Positions 34,896-44,762 of a stretch of DNA of 64,000 bases are shown piece by piece. The stretch covers positions 1 to 64,000 of the forward strand of contig CAZKBK010000009.1 in the NCBI GenBank assembly GCA_964551035.1. Direction: 5' to 3'. This stretch comes from Chryseosolibacter sp964551035. GTDB lineage: Bacteria; Bacteroidota; Bacteroidia; Cytophagales; Cyclobacteriaceae. Below the pieces are notes generated by a model. It made no database searches. It was not told the DNA's origin and saw only the letters and a program-made list of their open reading frames with translations. The number at the start of each line of letters is the position of its first letter. Position 1 is the first letter of the stretch. The translations under genes were made by a program, and so were the position numbers.

Positions 34896-35726
34896 ATGTT
34901 AATTATCAAGAACTTAAAATTCGCCTATTCCAAAAAACAGCCGCCGTTGTTCCAGAACCTGGATTGCGACCTTCATTCCGGCCGCATCGTGGGGCTTTTG
35001 GGAAAGAACGGTGCGGGCAAAACAACCCTGTTGAAGCTCATGATCGGGCTGCTCCGCCCCAGCGGCGGCATTGTACGCCTGATGGACCATGAACCGGCGG
35101 CGCGGCAACCTTCCCTGCTTCGGGACATCTATTTTCTGCCGGAGGAATTTCACCAGCCATCCGTTTCGATCAATAAATATGTAAAAGCGAATTCCGGATT
35201 CTATCCCCGGTTTGATGAGCCGCTGCTCCGGCGGCTGATCGATGACTTCGAGTTGCCGGAGGACAAGCGTCTGAACCAGCTTTCCTATGGACAGAAAAAG
35301 AAGTTCCTGATCTCGTTTGCCCTGTCGACCAGGTGCAGGCTTTTGGTTTTGGATGAGCCCACCAACGGTCTGGATATACCCTCAAAATCCATTTTCAGGA
35401 AGGTGATGGCGGGCTCGCTCGACGAAGATCAGCTCGTCATCATCTCCACGCACCAGGTTCGCGATGTCGAGAACCTTATCGACAGGGTGGTCATGCTGGA
35501 GAAAGGCAGGTTCATCATGCAAAAGGACATCTTCGACATTTCGTCTAAACTCCACTTTGCCACCGCGGCTTCTGCCGATGGCGAAAACGTTCTGTACCAT
35601 GAACTGGTACCGGGTGGCTACAAGGTGATCACGCCACGAACGGAAGGCAGCTCTTCCGTCGACATCGAGTTGTTGTTCAACGCTATTTCCAACGGTTCCG
35701 AAAAAATGAAAGAATATGTTAAATAA
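34896..35726 (+). CDS. ABC ATPase, YtrB type
   Basis: The 276-residue nucleotide-binding subunit has Walker A GLLGKNGAGKTTLLKLM, signature LSYGQKKKFLISFALS, Walker B LLVLDEPTNGLD and switch His in IISTHQVRD. The signature has Tyr in place of the second Gly-position residue, as in YtrB-like exporters. It overlaps the permease gene by 11 bases. It should act with the next gene product at the inner membrane. Related operons respond to cell-wall antibiotics, though the substrate here is unknown. Confidence 0.92.
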   Translation: MLIIKNLKFAYSKKQPPLFQNLDCDLHSGRIVGLLGKNGAGKTTLLKLMIGLLRPSGGIVRLMDHEPAARQPSLLRDIYFLPEEFHQPSVSINKYVKANSGFYPRFDEPLLRRLIDDFELPEDKRLNQLSYGQKKKFLISFALSTRCRLLVLDEPTNGLDIPSKSIFRKVMAGSLDEDQLVIISTHQVRDVENLIDRVVMLEKGRFIMQKDIFDISSKLHFATAASADGENVLYHELVPGGYKVITPRTEGSSSVDIELLFNAISNGSEKMKEYVK

Positions 35727-36501
35727 TATTTTTAGCGGGAAACGGTTTCTACTGCTCTTCCGGCAACATTTCATCCACAATACGCAGCTTTTGTTACTGT
35801 CGTCGGTGGCTTATGTCGGCGTGATCTTCATTGTCCTCTCTTTCGTTCAAATTGGCGAGGGCTTTCGACCTCACGACGTGGAAAACTTTCAGGGTTTCCT
35901 GATCGGCTTCGTTTCGGTCTTCGGAATTATTTATGCCGGTCACTCCTTCCCTGCATTGCGGTCCAAGGAAAGCACAATAAGTTACCTGATGGTCCCGGCG
36001 TCGGTGACGGAGAAGTTTTTATTTGAGTTTATCAGCCGGATCGTCATCGTCATTCTGATACTGCCCCTTTTGTACTGGGCAACGTTCCACTTGCAGGGCT
36101 ACTTCTTCGCCATCTTCGCCAGTGAAACGTTTCACCCCATTAATCTTCAGTATTTGGTGAAGATCGAAGTGGCGGACAAATACAGATTTCTGGTCTATAC
36201 CGTGACAACAGCCGGGGTGATGCTGGCCTTCGTGCTTGCCTTCACCGGCGCGGCCATGTTCGGCAAACAGCCGCTGGTAAAATCGCTTTTTGCCGTAGCG
36301 GTGATCGTCGCGTTCTATTTCGGATACGGCTACATCGTACTCGAACACCTCGGCCTGGGACGGTACGTTGCGCCCGAACAGATGTACCTGCTTCCGATGA
36401 CTGATCAGCGCGCTTTTCAGTTTGCGATTTTCGCCGTTATAACAACGATAATCATCATGCTCTTCGTGGCATTCAGGAAGTTAAAAGAGCGGGAGGTGTA
36501 A
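35716..36501 (+). CDS. ABC permease of the YtrA-type operon
   Basis: A 261-residue membrane protein with about six helices, for example LLSSVAYVGVIFIVLSFVQI, FLIGFVSVFGIIYAGHSFPA and IVIVILILPLLYWATFHLQG, ending in a Lys/Glu-rich tail. The gene starts inside the end of the ATPase gene and stops one base before the regulator gene. It forms the channel part of the ABC pair. Confidence 0.85.
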   Translation: MLNNIFSGKRFLLLFRQHFIHNTQLLLLSSVAYVGVIFIVLSFVQIGEGFRPHDVENFQGFLIGFVSVFGIIYAGHSFPALRSKESTISYLMVPASVTEKFLFEFISRIVIVILILPLLYWATFHLQGYFFAIFASETFHPINLQYLVKIEVADKYRFLVYTVTTAGVMLAFVLAFTGAAMFGKQPLVKSLFAVAVIVAFYFGYGYIVLEHLGLGRYVAPEQMYLLPMTDQRAFQFAIFAVITTIIIMLFVAFRKLKEREV

Positions 36502-36502
36502 T

Positions 36503-36859
36503 ATGCAGTTTGAGAATGGCAAAAGCATTTTTCTGCAGATCGCGGACACCATTACCGAAAAGGTAGTGAATGGCGAATTCCCGGCCGGTGAGAAGATACC
36601 ATCCGTGCGGGAACTGGCGGCGGAAATGGGCGTGAATCCCAATACCGTCATGCGAACCTATAGTGAACTACAAGCTATGAACATCATCGAAAATCAGAGA
36701 GGGATCGGATACTTCGTAAGTCCGGAAGCCCAGGGCATAATCCTCAAAGGGAAGAAGGAAGCGTTCTTCAACAGGGTATTGCCGGAATTTCTCAGGCAGG
36801 CGGCATTGCTGGGTATTACCGCCGATGAATTGAAAAAACACTTGGAAACACTGAACTGA
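36503..36859 (+). CDS. GntR-family regulator, YtrA subfamily
   Basis: The 118-residue protein has the short YtrA layout. An N-terminal winged helix (SIFLQIADTITEKVVNGEFP, then KIPSVRELAAEMGVNPNTVM) is followed by a small helical dimerisation tail and no effector domain. It sits in the operon it probably represses through the palindrome at 34860-34883. Confidence 0.93.
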   Translation: MQFENGKSIFLQIADTITEKVVNGEFPAGEKIPSVRELAAEMGVNPNTVMRTYSELQAMNIIENQRGIGYFVSPEAQGIILKGKKEAFFNRVLPEFLRQAALLGITADELKKHLETLN

Positions 36860-36864
36860 ACAAC

Positions 36865-37545
36865 ATGAAGCTAAGCAATAAAATACTGATCGGGTTCTTC
36901 GGGTTCGTGTTCCTCTATCTCACCGCGGTTTTCGCGGAGGTCAGGTTCAGGGGAACGCTCACCGTTATCGACGATGCCAACAGCGTCGCGGAAACCGTGG
37001 ATATTTCCGGGGTCACGTACCTTGTTTTACAAGACCTGGATCACCACATCAACATTATCGGGTCGGAGGCCCCTCGCCTGGAAGTGCGCAGCCGTTCGGG
37101 GGACCTTCTGCAAAGATTGAACTATGACATTTCAGGCGACACGCTCAGCTTGTCAGACCTTCACGATGAAGACATCAGGTCCCTCAGGATCTCGGTTTTC
37201 GTATCGAAGCGCTTAAAGGGCGTAACCGTAAACGCCGCCGCTGCTACGATCGAGGGCCTGGCTCAGGATCGCCTGGACCTTTCACAAAATGCCGGACGGA
37301 TCTACATGTCTGGAAACACGATAGGAACGATTCACCTGGAAGCCTCAGCCGAATCGTATCTGGACTATTCCGCCCATGGGCTGGACACGCTGGTGCTGTC
37401 GGTCGACGATTCCCAGGTGATGGTCCATTCCACCGTTACCGTGCTGAAAGGTTCAATGAAAAACAACGCTTTCCTGGGCCTGGACGATGTCCGTGAGATC
37501 CAATTCAAAACGGACGAGAGCAGCGCGCTTAGCCTGTACCGCTAA
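36865..37545 (+). CDS. Membrane-anchored protein with DUF2807-like fold
   Basis: This 226-residue protein has an N-terminal anchor (IGFFGFVFLYLTAVFAEVRF) and a repetitive beta-strand pattern (GVTYLVLQDLDHHINIIGSE, LKGVTVNAAAATIEGLAQD, LDTLVLSVDDSQVMVHSTV) like the right-handed coil of DUF2807 auto-adhesin-like proteins. It follows the GntR gene by five bases, so it is the fourth member of the operon. Its role in the transport unit is unknown. Confidence 0.7.
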   Translation: MKLSNKILIGFFGFVFLYLTAVFAEVRFRGTLTVIDDANSVAETVDISGVTYLVLQDLDHHINIIGSEAPRLEVRSRSGDLLQRLNYDISGDTLSLSDLHDEDIRSLRISVFVSKRLKGVTVNAAAATIEGLAQDRLDLSQNAGRIYMSGNTIGTIHLEASAESYLDYSAHGLDTLVLSVDDSQVMVHSTVTVLKGSMKNNAFLGLDDVREIQFKTDESSALSLYR

Positions 37546-37750
37546 AAACCATTTGTTGTCCTGTAACAAAACAAACCCCGAAACCTACTTAGTAGCAACT
37601 GCATGCCATGGCGACCGTCCATCAATCCTATCATGAAAGACTTCAGGTACCCCTCCCCCGCGCCCGCAAAAACCTTGGTGTTACTTTGCAATTAAAAGCA
37701 CTTTTAAATACATTGCCGACGAAGCGGAAGGCGACAAATTTCACCACACT
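37546..37750. other. Promoter region of the ABC/RND export operon
   Basis: About 205 bases with no gene. It precedes seven co-directional export genes. No palindromic operator was seen. Confidence 0.4.
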
Positions 37751-38641
37751 ATGAATATTGAGATAACCGGGCTCACCAAGATCTACCCCAATGGGCATGC
37801 GGCCATCAGGGATGTGGACTTGCAGATCGGCAGCGGCATGTTTGGATTGCTTGGCCCCAACGGCGCGGGCAAGTCGAGCTTTATGAGAATATTGGTCACG
37901 GTGCAAAAAGCCACCTCCGGCACCATCCTCATGGATGGGATGGACATCAATACGCACCGGCATGAGATCAGGAAAACGATCGGATACCTTCCCCAGGACT
38001 TTACATTTTTCTCAAAGCTGAAGACCTGGGAATTTCTGGACTATGCCGCGCAACTGTCGACATCGCTGAAGAGAAAGGACCGGTTGGCGCGGGTTGACAG
38101 GCTGCTGGATCAGGTAGGCCTGCTCGACGTCCGCGAGCGGATGGCGAACAAACTCTCCGGTGGGATGAAGCGGAGGCTTGGCATTGCGCAAGCGCTCATC
38201 GGCGAACCGAGGCTGCTCGTCATCGACGAACCTACCACGGGCCTTGACCCTGAAGAACGCATCCGCTTCCGGAACATCCTTTCCGACCTCAGCCAAAAGG
38301 ACGTCACCATCATACTCTCAACCCATATCGTTGGCGACATCAGCAGCACATGCCACAACATGGCCATGCTCAACAAGGGCGCGGTGGCTTTTAAAGGCTC
38401 CCCTGAGGGTATGATCGAGCGGGTACGCGGCCACGTCTGGCAGGTCGTGCTGGACGACGACGCATTCAACGTCTTAAAGACCAGGCATTCGGTGGTTTCC
38501 ACCATCCCTGCCGACGGCAAATGGGAAGTGCAACTCATCGCCGATGACCAGCCCCACCCTGCCGCCAGGCCGGCCAATCCAAACCTGGAACACGCGTATG
38601 TGTATTTTATGGAGAATGAATTTGGGGTGACACTGGTATGA
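37751..38641 (+). CDS. ABC ATPase, first gene of export operon
   Basis: The 296-residue subunit has Walker A MFGLLGPNGAGKSSFMRIL, Q-loop IGYLPQDF, signature LSGGMKRRLGIAQALI, Walker B LLVIDEPTTGLD and switch ILSTHIVGD. The C-terminal 80 residues are an added domain (VRGHVWQVVLDDDAFNVLKT). It resembles the nucleotide-binding part of the RND-ABC fusion later in the operon, including the FRNxLxxLS stretch, so the two are paralogues. Its stop overlaps the start of the permease gene. Confidence 0.92.
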   Translation: MNIEITGLTKIYPNGHAAIRDVDLQIGSGMFGLLGPNGAGKSSFMRILVTVQKATSGTILMDGMDINTHRHEIRKTIGYLPQDFTFFSKLKTWEFLDYAAQLSTSLKRKDRLARVDRLLDQVGLLDVRERMANKLSGGMKRRLGIAQALIGEPRLLVIDEPTTGLDPEERIRFRNILSDLSQKDVTIILSTHIVGDISSTCHNMAMLNKGAVAFKGSPEGMIERVRGHVWQVVLDDDAFNVLKTRHSVVSTIPADGKWEVQLIADDQPHPAARPANPNLEHAYVYFMENEFGVTLV

Positions 38642-41600
38642 TGTCCTTCAAAAATATCCTGACTATTATGTCGTTCGAGGCCAGGGTGCTTTGGAGAAAC
38701 TGGTTTTTCAGGATCATCGCCCTGCTCGGCGTGGGCTTCGTCGGCATTTTCAACCTGGCGGTTTTTTCCGAGCTCGACACGCCCCAATGGCACGTGCTCG
38801 CCAACGGATGGATACTCCCCTACGCCAGCCTGCTCATGATCAGTATCCCGCAAGCCGCCGCGGTCATATTCCTGGCGACCGGCATGATCAAGAAAGACAA
38901 AAAGCTTGACACCAATGAAGTCTTCTTCGTAAGGCCGATCACCAACCTCGACTACGTCTTTGGAAAAGCGCTGGCGCTGTTCACCCTCTTCTTCCTTTTG
39001 AACCTGGTGCTGCTTTGCATTCCCTTGATCATCGGCCTGACGAATCCTTCCGCCACCGTCACGCCGCTGGCTTTTCTGATCTACCCGTTACTCACGACAG
39101 TCCCGGCGATCGTGTTTACCACGGGAATTTCATTCCTTCTCGTTACGGTCATCCGGAATCAGCCCATTTCCATTGTACTGCTCGTGGGTATTGCCGGCGT
39201 TCAACTGATCTACTACTTCGACCAGTTCTCCAATATCCTCGACTTCATGGCATTCCGCCTGTCGATGCTTGCCTCGGAGATCACCGGTTTCGTGGATATC
39301 GGATTTGCCCTATGGCAACGGGGCTTTTACTTGCTCACCGGCATTGCACTACTCTTTATCACCGCGTTTCTCCTCGATCGCCTGGCGGGCCACAAGGTGG
39401 CGCACAAGGCCACCGCGTTCGTGGGTGTCGCGCTGTTGGCGGTTGCCGCATTCATCATGGTCAGGCTTTGGGACATGCGTCAGCGCCCGATTACGTTGCG
39501 CGAGGAGATGGTTGCCGTGAACGCCACCTGGGCAAACGTGCCCAACATCGATATCGTGTCGCACGTGATTGATGTAACGTGGTTGGGTGACCAGATCGCC
39601 AGCACTTCTGAGATGCGGGTGAGGAATAATACCAACCGGACATTGGATACGATCTACTTTACCCTGAACCCGGGCTTAACGGTTGACGAAATGTTGGTTA
39701 ACGACGCGCCGGTGAAGATCAACCGGGACTTGCAGATCGTGGCTATCGACGACGGCGTGAGCTTACCTGCCGGCGGCGAACTAACCGTCAGGATGAAATA
39801 TCGCGGTCCCATCAGGGAGTCAGCCGCCCATTTGGACGTAGATCAGAAGCGTTACGAGTCTTCTAACGAACTGATCATGTTTTCACTGAAAAAGAAGTAT
39901 GCATTCCTGGAACCGGATTATGTACTGCTTACCAAAGACGTGCTGTGGTACCCCGATACCCAGGTGGGCTTCAACCGCACTTCGGCCCGCAGGACCCGGC
40001 ACAGCTTTGTGGATTTTCGATTGACTGTACACGCGCCAGCGGGTAAGACACCGATCTCCCAGGGCGAGGTCGTGATCAATGACGGCGTGCATCAGTTCCG
40101 ACCGGAATATCCCCTGCCGCAAATTTCGCTCGTGATCGGCGACTATGCGAAAAAAGAGATAACCGTTGACGGCGTTGACTATGCGGTTTTTCATCGTCCT
40201 GAAAATGATTTCTTCGTCCGGCATCTCGACCAACTCGCCGACACCCTGGGTTATCTCATCAGGGATGTTGCCAATGAATACGAAGATGCGCAAAAGCTCG
40301 CCTACCCGTTCAACAGGCTGCAGTTCGTGGAGGTCCCCATTCACTTCACCGCTTACGACAAGATTTATGATAGCCACCAGGCGTACTTACAACCTGAAAC
40401 GGTCTTTTGGCCAGAGGAAGGCAGCCACATCAGGCAGTTCGACTTCAGAAGGCAGCTCCGTGACATGAACCGTCAGGCTGCCCGTACGAACCAGGTGTTG
40501 ACGGACAAACAAAAGCAGGCGAACGTTTTCAACGACCTCATAAGAAAAGTGTTTACTAAACAGATCGGCTCAACGTGGGTATGGGACGGCAGCGATGCCG
40601 ATCGGGCGGATTATTCCCTCTTCCCCAACTATTACGATTTCAACTCGGGTATCGTCAGCGAGGATTGGCCTTTGCTGAACCGCAGCATCGCGACCTACCT
40701 GAGAAACGACAAGCAAACGCTGAATGACTATTCAAGAAATATCAACGGCATCTCTTTTACGGAAGAGTGCAACAACCTCATGCGAACGTCTTCCATGAAA
40801 GAGATCCTCACCGGGACGGAGTTCAGCAAGATCAGCAAGTCGGTGTCGCTGAAAAGCCAATACCTCTTCGCATACCTGGGCCACATGCTGGGCGAAAGCA
40901 ACTTTAAGACGTTTCTGTATGACTGGGTGAACAACCATCAACACGAGCTCAATGGCTACCGTCATTTCCGGGAGGCGATCCGATCCCGATTCCACCTCGA
41001 TATCGACCCCATTATTCGGGAAGTCTACGCTGAAACATCCCAACCGGCCTTCGAGATCCTCGACGTTCAGCAATATGAAGTAATGGACCGCGACCGGAAG
41101 CGTTATCAGGTGCTTGTCAAAGCAAGAAATTCCGGCGACAGTGACGGCGTGATCGAAGTCAGGTTCAACACGGGAGAAAGGGCCGCGGATGAAGACTACT
41201 ATGCCGTAAAGGTGAATGAGGAGGTTGCCCAGGAGGCGCCGGGGAGGCTGGCGGTGATCAAACAGGGCGAGACCAGGCTTATTGGTTTTGTCCTGGACGA
41301 AAAGCCAAACACGATCACCATCAACACCATAATCTCCAGGAACATACCCTCCTCGATCGTCATGTCGGTTGGCGCCCTGTCGAGCCATGATGGCGGTCTT
41401 TTGTTTGACGGCGAGCGCGTCATCGCCAACGAACGGGATAACAACCCGTACGAGGTCATCGTCGACAACGAGGATCCCGGATTCAGCACCTTCAGCCCCA
41501 TCAAGCCCACCATCTTGAAGGCCTGGCTGGACAGCCGCAATGCGACCGATCAAAAGTATTACGGCAACTGGTCAAGTTCCTACTCCCGGTGGCTGGCGAC

Positions 41601-41973
41601 AACCGGTTCCGGCTTCCATGGCCGCGTAATACGCTCGGCGCATTTCACCCGATCGGGAAACGGTGAAAAGATCGCGACATGGGCTCCTGAATTGCCACAA
41701 GACGGCTTCTATGACCTTTATGTCTACATGATGGGCAAGAACCAGAATGAATTTCGGGGCGGCGATGGCGACAGCAGGCAGTTCACCTATCACTATGTAG
41801 TCAACAATGCCGACGGCACTGACGATATCCGCTACAACATTTCCAACGCGGAGCCGGGCTGGAATTACCTCGGCTCATACTATTTCGCTAAAAATGGTAG
41901 CAGCGTTTCGCTGACCGACGAATGCGAGCTACGAACGGTGTATGCGGATGCGGTCAAATGGGTCAGGCAGTAG
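38638..41973 (+). CDS. ABC permease fused to M1-like and golvesin-like domains
   Basis: This 1,111-residue protein starts with six or seven transmembrane helices (about residues 10-280) of the ABC-2 type. It continues into a large extracytoplasmic region. Residues about 300-800 follow the M1 aminopeptidase-like pattern (SHVIDVTWLGDQIASTSEMR, YPDTQVGFNRTSARRTRHSF, LPQISLVIGDYAKKEITVDG), but no HExxH zinc motif is present. The last 150 residues look like a golvesin/xanthan-lyase-type domain (WSSSYSRWLATTGSGFHGRV, GSYYFAKNGSSVSLTDECEL, ADAVKWVRQ). It probably pairs with the ATPase before it, and the external part may hold or present a substrate. Confidence 0.82.
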   Translation: MMSFKNILTIMSFEARVLWRNWFFRIIALLGVGFVGIFNLAVFSELDTPQWHVLANGWILPYASLLMISIPQAAAVIFLATGMIKKDKKLDTNEVFFVRPITNLDYVFGKALALFTLFFLLNLVLLCIPLIIGLTNPSATVTPLAFLIYPLLTTVPAIVFTTGISFLLVTVIRNQPISIVLLVGIAGVQLIYYFDQFSNILDFMAFRLSMLASEITGFVDIGFALWQRGFYLLTGIALLFITAFLLDRLAGHKVAHKATAFVGVALLAVAAFIMVRLWDMRQRPITLREEMVAVNATWANVPNIDIVSHVIDVTWLGDQIASTSEMRVRNNTNRTLDTIYFTLNPGLTVDEMLVNDAPVKINRDLQIVAIDDGVSLPAGGELTVRMKYRGPIRESAAHLDVDQKRYESSNELIMFSLKKKYAFLEPDYVLLTKDVLWYPDTQVGFNRTSARRTRHSFVDFRLTVHAPAGKTPISQGEVVINDGVHQFRPEYPLPQISLVIGDYAKKEITVDGVDYAVFHRPENDFFVRHLDQLADTLGYLIRDVANEYEDAQKLAYPFNRLQFVEVPIHFTAYDKIYDSHQAYLQPETVFWPEEGSHIRQFDFRRQLRDMNRQAARTNQVLTDKQKQANVFNDLIRKVFTKQIGSTWVWDGSDADRADYSLFPNYYDFNSGIVSEDWPLLNRSIATYLRNDKQTLNDYSRNINGISFTEECNNLMRTSSMKEILTGTEFSKISKSVSLKSQYLFAYLGHMLGESNFKTFLYDWVNNHQHELNGYRHFREAIRSRFHLDIDPIIREVYAETSQPAFEILDVQQYEVMDRDRKRYQVLVKARNSGDSDGVIEVRFNTGERAADEDYYAVKVNEEVAQEAPGRLAVIKQGETRLIGFVLDEKPNTITINTIISRNIPSSIVMSVGALSSHDGGLLFDGERVIANERDNNPYEVIVDNEDPGFSTFSPIKPTILKAWLDSRNATDQKYYGNWSSSYSRWLATTGSGFHGRVIRSAHFTRSGNGEKIATWAPELPQDGFYDLYVYMMGKNQNEFRGGDGDSRQFTYHYVVNNADGTDDIRYNISNAEPGWNYLGSYYFAKNGSSVSLTDECELRTVYADAVKWVRQ

Positions 41974-42139
41974 GAGGTACGAATGAGGAGGTACGAATTA
42001 CGAAGTACGAATTACGAGGTACGAGGTGCGATCGCCCTGTAGGGCGAAATGTCGGTAACGAGATATGGCATAACATGAACGTCTTCACGAAACAACAACC
42101 CGATAAAAATTCCACAAGTTCAAAATAAGAATCCCAACG
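41974..42139. other. Short spacer with degenerate tandem repeats
   Basis: Bases about 41974-42030 hold repeated units of the form gtacgaatta/cgaagtacga/cgaggtacga. Similar junk repeats are common in intergenic DNA of this group. No gene or terminator is clear. Confidence 0.5.
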
Positions 42140-43651
42140 ATGCATATGAGTTTTCGTAAAACAATCAACGCAACATCCGGGCAGGCTCCCAGCAATTGGA
42201 TGGCAGCACTCCTTGTTCTGATAGGCTGCAGTCTGATCACGTCAGGGACCATGGCGCAGCGCACGCTGAATTTGAGCGAGGCGATCCGGATCGCGCAGGC
42301 CAGCAGTCCCAGCATTAAGAAATCGAAATTGAATCTATACGGTAATCAGCGAAGCCTCGATGCGCAACGCGCCTCCCTGAAATCGAGATTCGCCCTGGAT
42401 ATCACGCCATTCGACTACAACCGAAACCGCAATTTCAACGACCTCTTTTCTACCTGGAACACCAACGAAGACTATAACTCATTCGCTAACTTATCGGTCA
42501 GTCAGCCCATTGTGGCTACCGATGGGACCATCTCGCTGGTGAACCGGCTCGGCTACAGGGACAACTATTCAGAGTTCCAGGATGTCAGGACGCAAACCTA
42601 CAGCAACAACCTGTATTTGCAACTGGACCAGCCCATCTTCACCTACAACCGAACGAAGATCCAGCTCCGGGAATTGGAGCTGAACCTCGAGAATGCCAGG
42701 ATCAGCAACGCGCTGCAATTGCTGAGCCTCGAACAAAACGTCACCCAATCGTTCTATGCCGTGTATCAAAGTCAAAACAACCTGGAGATTGCCAGGGACG
42801 AATACGAAAACCAAAAGATCAGCTATGAAATCACCAAAAACAAAGTGGATGCCGACCTCCTGGCAAAGGAAGAACTTTACCAGGCCGAATTAAACCTTGC
42901 CACCTCCAGGTCGACATTGGAAAACAATCAGGTGCTGCTTGAGAATGCCGCCGATGATTTCAAGCTGCTACTCGGAATCCCGCTGACGGAAGCACTCGCC
43001 GTCGAAGTGAATGTCGACTTTGTTACCCAGGAGGTGGACCTCAACAAGGCGATTGTTTTTGCCCTCGAGAACCGAATGGAACTACGGCAGCGCGCGATCG
43101 ACATTGAACGTTCCCAGTTCGAACTGATCCGCACCAAGGCGTTGAACGAATTCAAAGGCGCGGTCTCGTTGTCATTGGGCATTTTTGGAGACAACGAACG
43201 CGCACCGGACATCTATGAGGTGCCGGCCGTGAATCCGCGCGTGGCGATATCCTTTAACATACCCATTTTCGACTGGGGCGAAAACAGGGCGAGGATGGAC
43301 GCCGCCAACGCAAGCCTCCAGATCAGGCAGGTAGACCTGGAAGTGGAGAAGAATGAGATCGTCATCAATATCAGGAAAGTCTATAGAAACCTCCAGAACC
43401 TTGAAAACCAAATACGGATCGCCGAGCAGAATGTCAAAAACGCCGAATTGACGTATGACATCAACCTCGAACGCTACAAAAACGGAGACCTTACCAGCAT
43501 CGACCTCAACCAGTTTCAAAGCCAGCTTTCCGAAAAGAAAAGCACGCTGGCGGATGCCCTGATCAACTACAAAGTTGAATTGCTGAACCTTAAGATCCTC
43601 TCCCTCTATGATTTTGAGCATCAACAACCACTCATCATTCCATACAACTAA
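42140..43651 (+). CDS. TolC-family outer membrane efflux protein
   Basis: The 503-residue protein has a signal region (NWMAALLVLIGCSLITSGTMAQ) and the two-fold TolC layout of long helices and strands: TLNLSEAIRIAQASSPSI, IARDEYENQKISYEITKNKV, then KAIVFALENRMELRQRAIDI and LTYDINLERYKNGDLTSIDL. It forms the outer membrane duct for the pumps encoded downstream. An ATG two codons later is an alternative start. Confidence 0.9.
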   Translation: MHMSFRKTINATSGQAPSNWMAALLVLIGCSLITSGTMAQRTLNLSEAIRIAQASSPSIKKSKLNLYGNQRSLDAQRASLKSRFALDITPFDYNRNRNFNDLFSTWNTNEDYNSFANLSVSQPIVATDGTISLVNRLGYRDNYSEFQDVRTQTYSNNLYLQLDQPIFTYNRTKIQLRELELNLENARISNALQLLSLEQNVTQSFYAVYQSQNNLEIARDEYENQKISYEITKNKVDADLLAKEELYQAELNLATSRSTLENNQVLLENAADDFKLLLGIPLTEALAVEVNVDFVTQEVDLNKAIVFALENRMELRQRAIDIERSQFELIRTKALNEFKGAVSLSLGIFGDNERAPDIYEVPAVNPRVAISFNIPIFDWGENRARMDAANASLQIRQVDLEVEKNEIVINIRKVYRNLQNLENQIRIAEQNVKNAELTYDINLERYKNGDLTSIDLNQFQSQLSEKKSTLADALINYKVELLNLKILSLYDFEHQQPLIIPYN

Positions 43652-43677
43652 TCTTCCAATTGCAAAAACATATCAAT

Positions 43678-44736
43678 ATGAAAAAACTGAAATACGGGAT
43701 CCTTCCACTGCTAGCCATGATCGCCTTCTCCTCGTGCAGTCCCGAAGACTCCAGCATTAAGACAGAAATAAAGATCCCTGTATCGGTTGTCAGTATCAAG
43801 CCGCAGAGCATTTCCCGGTTTATCGAGACAACGGGGACGGTGTATTCTTCGAAGGAAGGTCTGTTGAAGTTCGAACTGGGCGGCATCTACAGGCTCCAGC
43901 GAAACCCGGCTACCGGAAGACCATTCGCCCTCGGCGACGTCGTGAAAGCCGGCCAGGTGTTGATCCGGCTCGAAGACCGCGAGTTCGAGAATAGCCTCCA
44001 GGTGGAAGGCAAGAAGCTTAACCTTGAACTGGCGGAGGACAACCTCCGAAAACAAAAGTCGCTGTATGACAAGGGTGGCGTCACGCAGACCGAATTGAAA
44101 AACGCGTCCATCGAATATGTATCGGCAAAGTACGCCTATGAGAATGCCGAAATACAAATGGCTAAGCTGGCCGTGAAGGCTCCTTTTGATGGCGTTATCG
44201 TCGAACTCCCCTATCGCACCGACGGTGTAAGGATCGACCAGGGTCAGGAACTGGTCAAGGTGATGCAATACGACAAGCTGCTGATGGACGTCATGCTTCC
44301 CGAAAAGCATTTGCATGAAGTGACGGTCGACCAGGTCGTGCAGGTCTCCAGCTATAACGTGACGCGGGATACAGTATATGGGAAGATCAGCCAGATCTCC
44401 CCGGTTATCAATCCCGATACCAGGACCTTCAAGAGCGTGCTTCAAATCAACAATGAAGAACGGCTGTTGCGTCCGGGAATGTTTATCAAGGCATTCATCC
44501 TTTCGGAAAAGCACGACAGCACGATCGTGGTCCCTAAGGAGACGGTCATCTCCCGGCAGGACGGCAAAGTCGTTTTCACCGTGGAAAATGGAATTGCCAC
44601 GGAAAAGAAGATCACCACCGGACTTGAAAACATGGATGTGATAGAGGTCGTCGGCGGGCTGAAGGTCAACGACCGGCTGGTTGTTTCCGGATTCGAGACA
44701 CTGAGGAACAAATCCAAAGTCAGCATCATTCAATAA
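43678..44736 (+). CDS. RND periplasmic adaptor lipoprotein (MFP)
   Basis: Starting at the ATG at 43678 gives 352 residues with a lipoprotein signal (LPLLAMIAFSSCSPED). The adaptor layout is clear: barrel-sandwich segments FALGDVVKAGQVLIRLEDRE and AKLAVKAPFDGVIVELPYRT flank a short coiled hairpin (NLRKQKSLYDKGGVTQTELK). A beta-barrel domain and C-terminal membrane-proximal domain (RLLRPGMFIKAFILSEKHDS, GLKVNDRLVVSGFETLR) follow. It links the RND pumps to TolC. Confidence 0.92.
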   Translation: MKKLKYGILPLLAMIAFSSCSPEDSSIKTEIKIPVSVVSIKPQSISRFIETTGTVYSSKEGLLKFELGGIYRLQRNPATGRPFALGDVVKAGQVLIRLEDREFENSLQVEGKKLNLELAEDNLRKQKSLYDKGGVTQTELKNASIEYVSAKYAYENAEIQMAKLAVKAPFDGVIVELPYRTDGVRIDQGQELVKVMQYDKLLMDVMLPEKHLHEVTVDQVVQVSSYNVTRDTVYGKISQISPVINPDTRTFKSVLQINNEERLLRPGMFIKAFILSEKHDSTIVVPKETVISRQDGKVVFTVENGIATEKKITTGLENMDVIEVVGGLKVNDRLVVSGFETLRNKSKVSIIQ

Positions 44737-44762
44737 GCGTTTCAAACAAACTCAAAAATCGC

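Noticed and set aside
40318..40440. Possible zinc peptidase site in the M1-like region of the ABC permease fusion
   Set aside because: No HExxH motif is present; nearby His residues do not have the right spacing.
41974..42030. Tandem gtacgaatta-type repeats as a possible regulatory array
   Set aside because: Degenerate low-complexity repeats of a type commonly seen in intergenic DNA of this group; no dyad or consistent period.
43711..44745. Long minus-strand frame opposite the adaptor gene
   Set aside because: It mirrors a strongly supported adaptor gene; long antisense frames are expected in GC-rich coding DNA.
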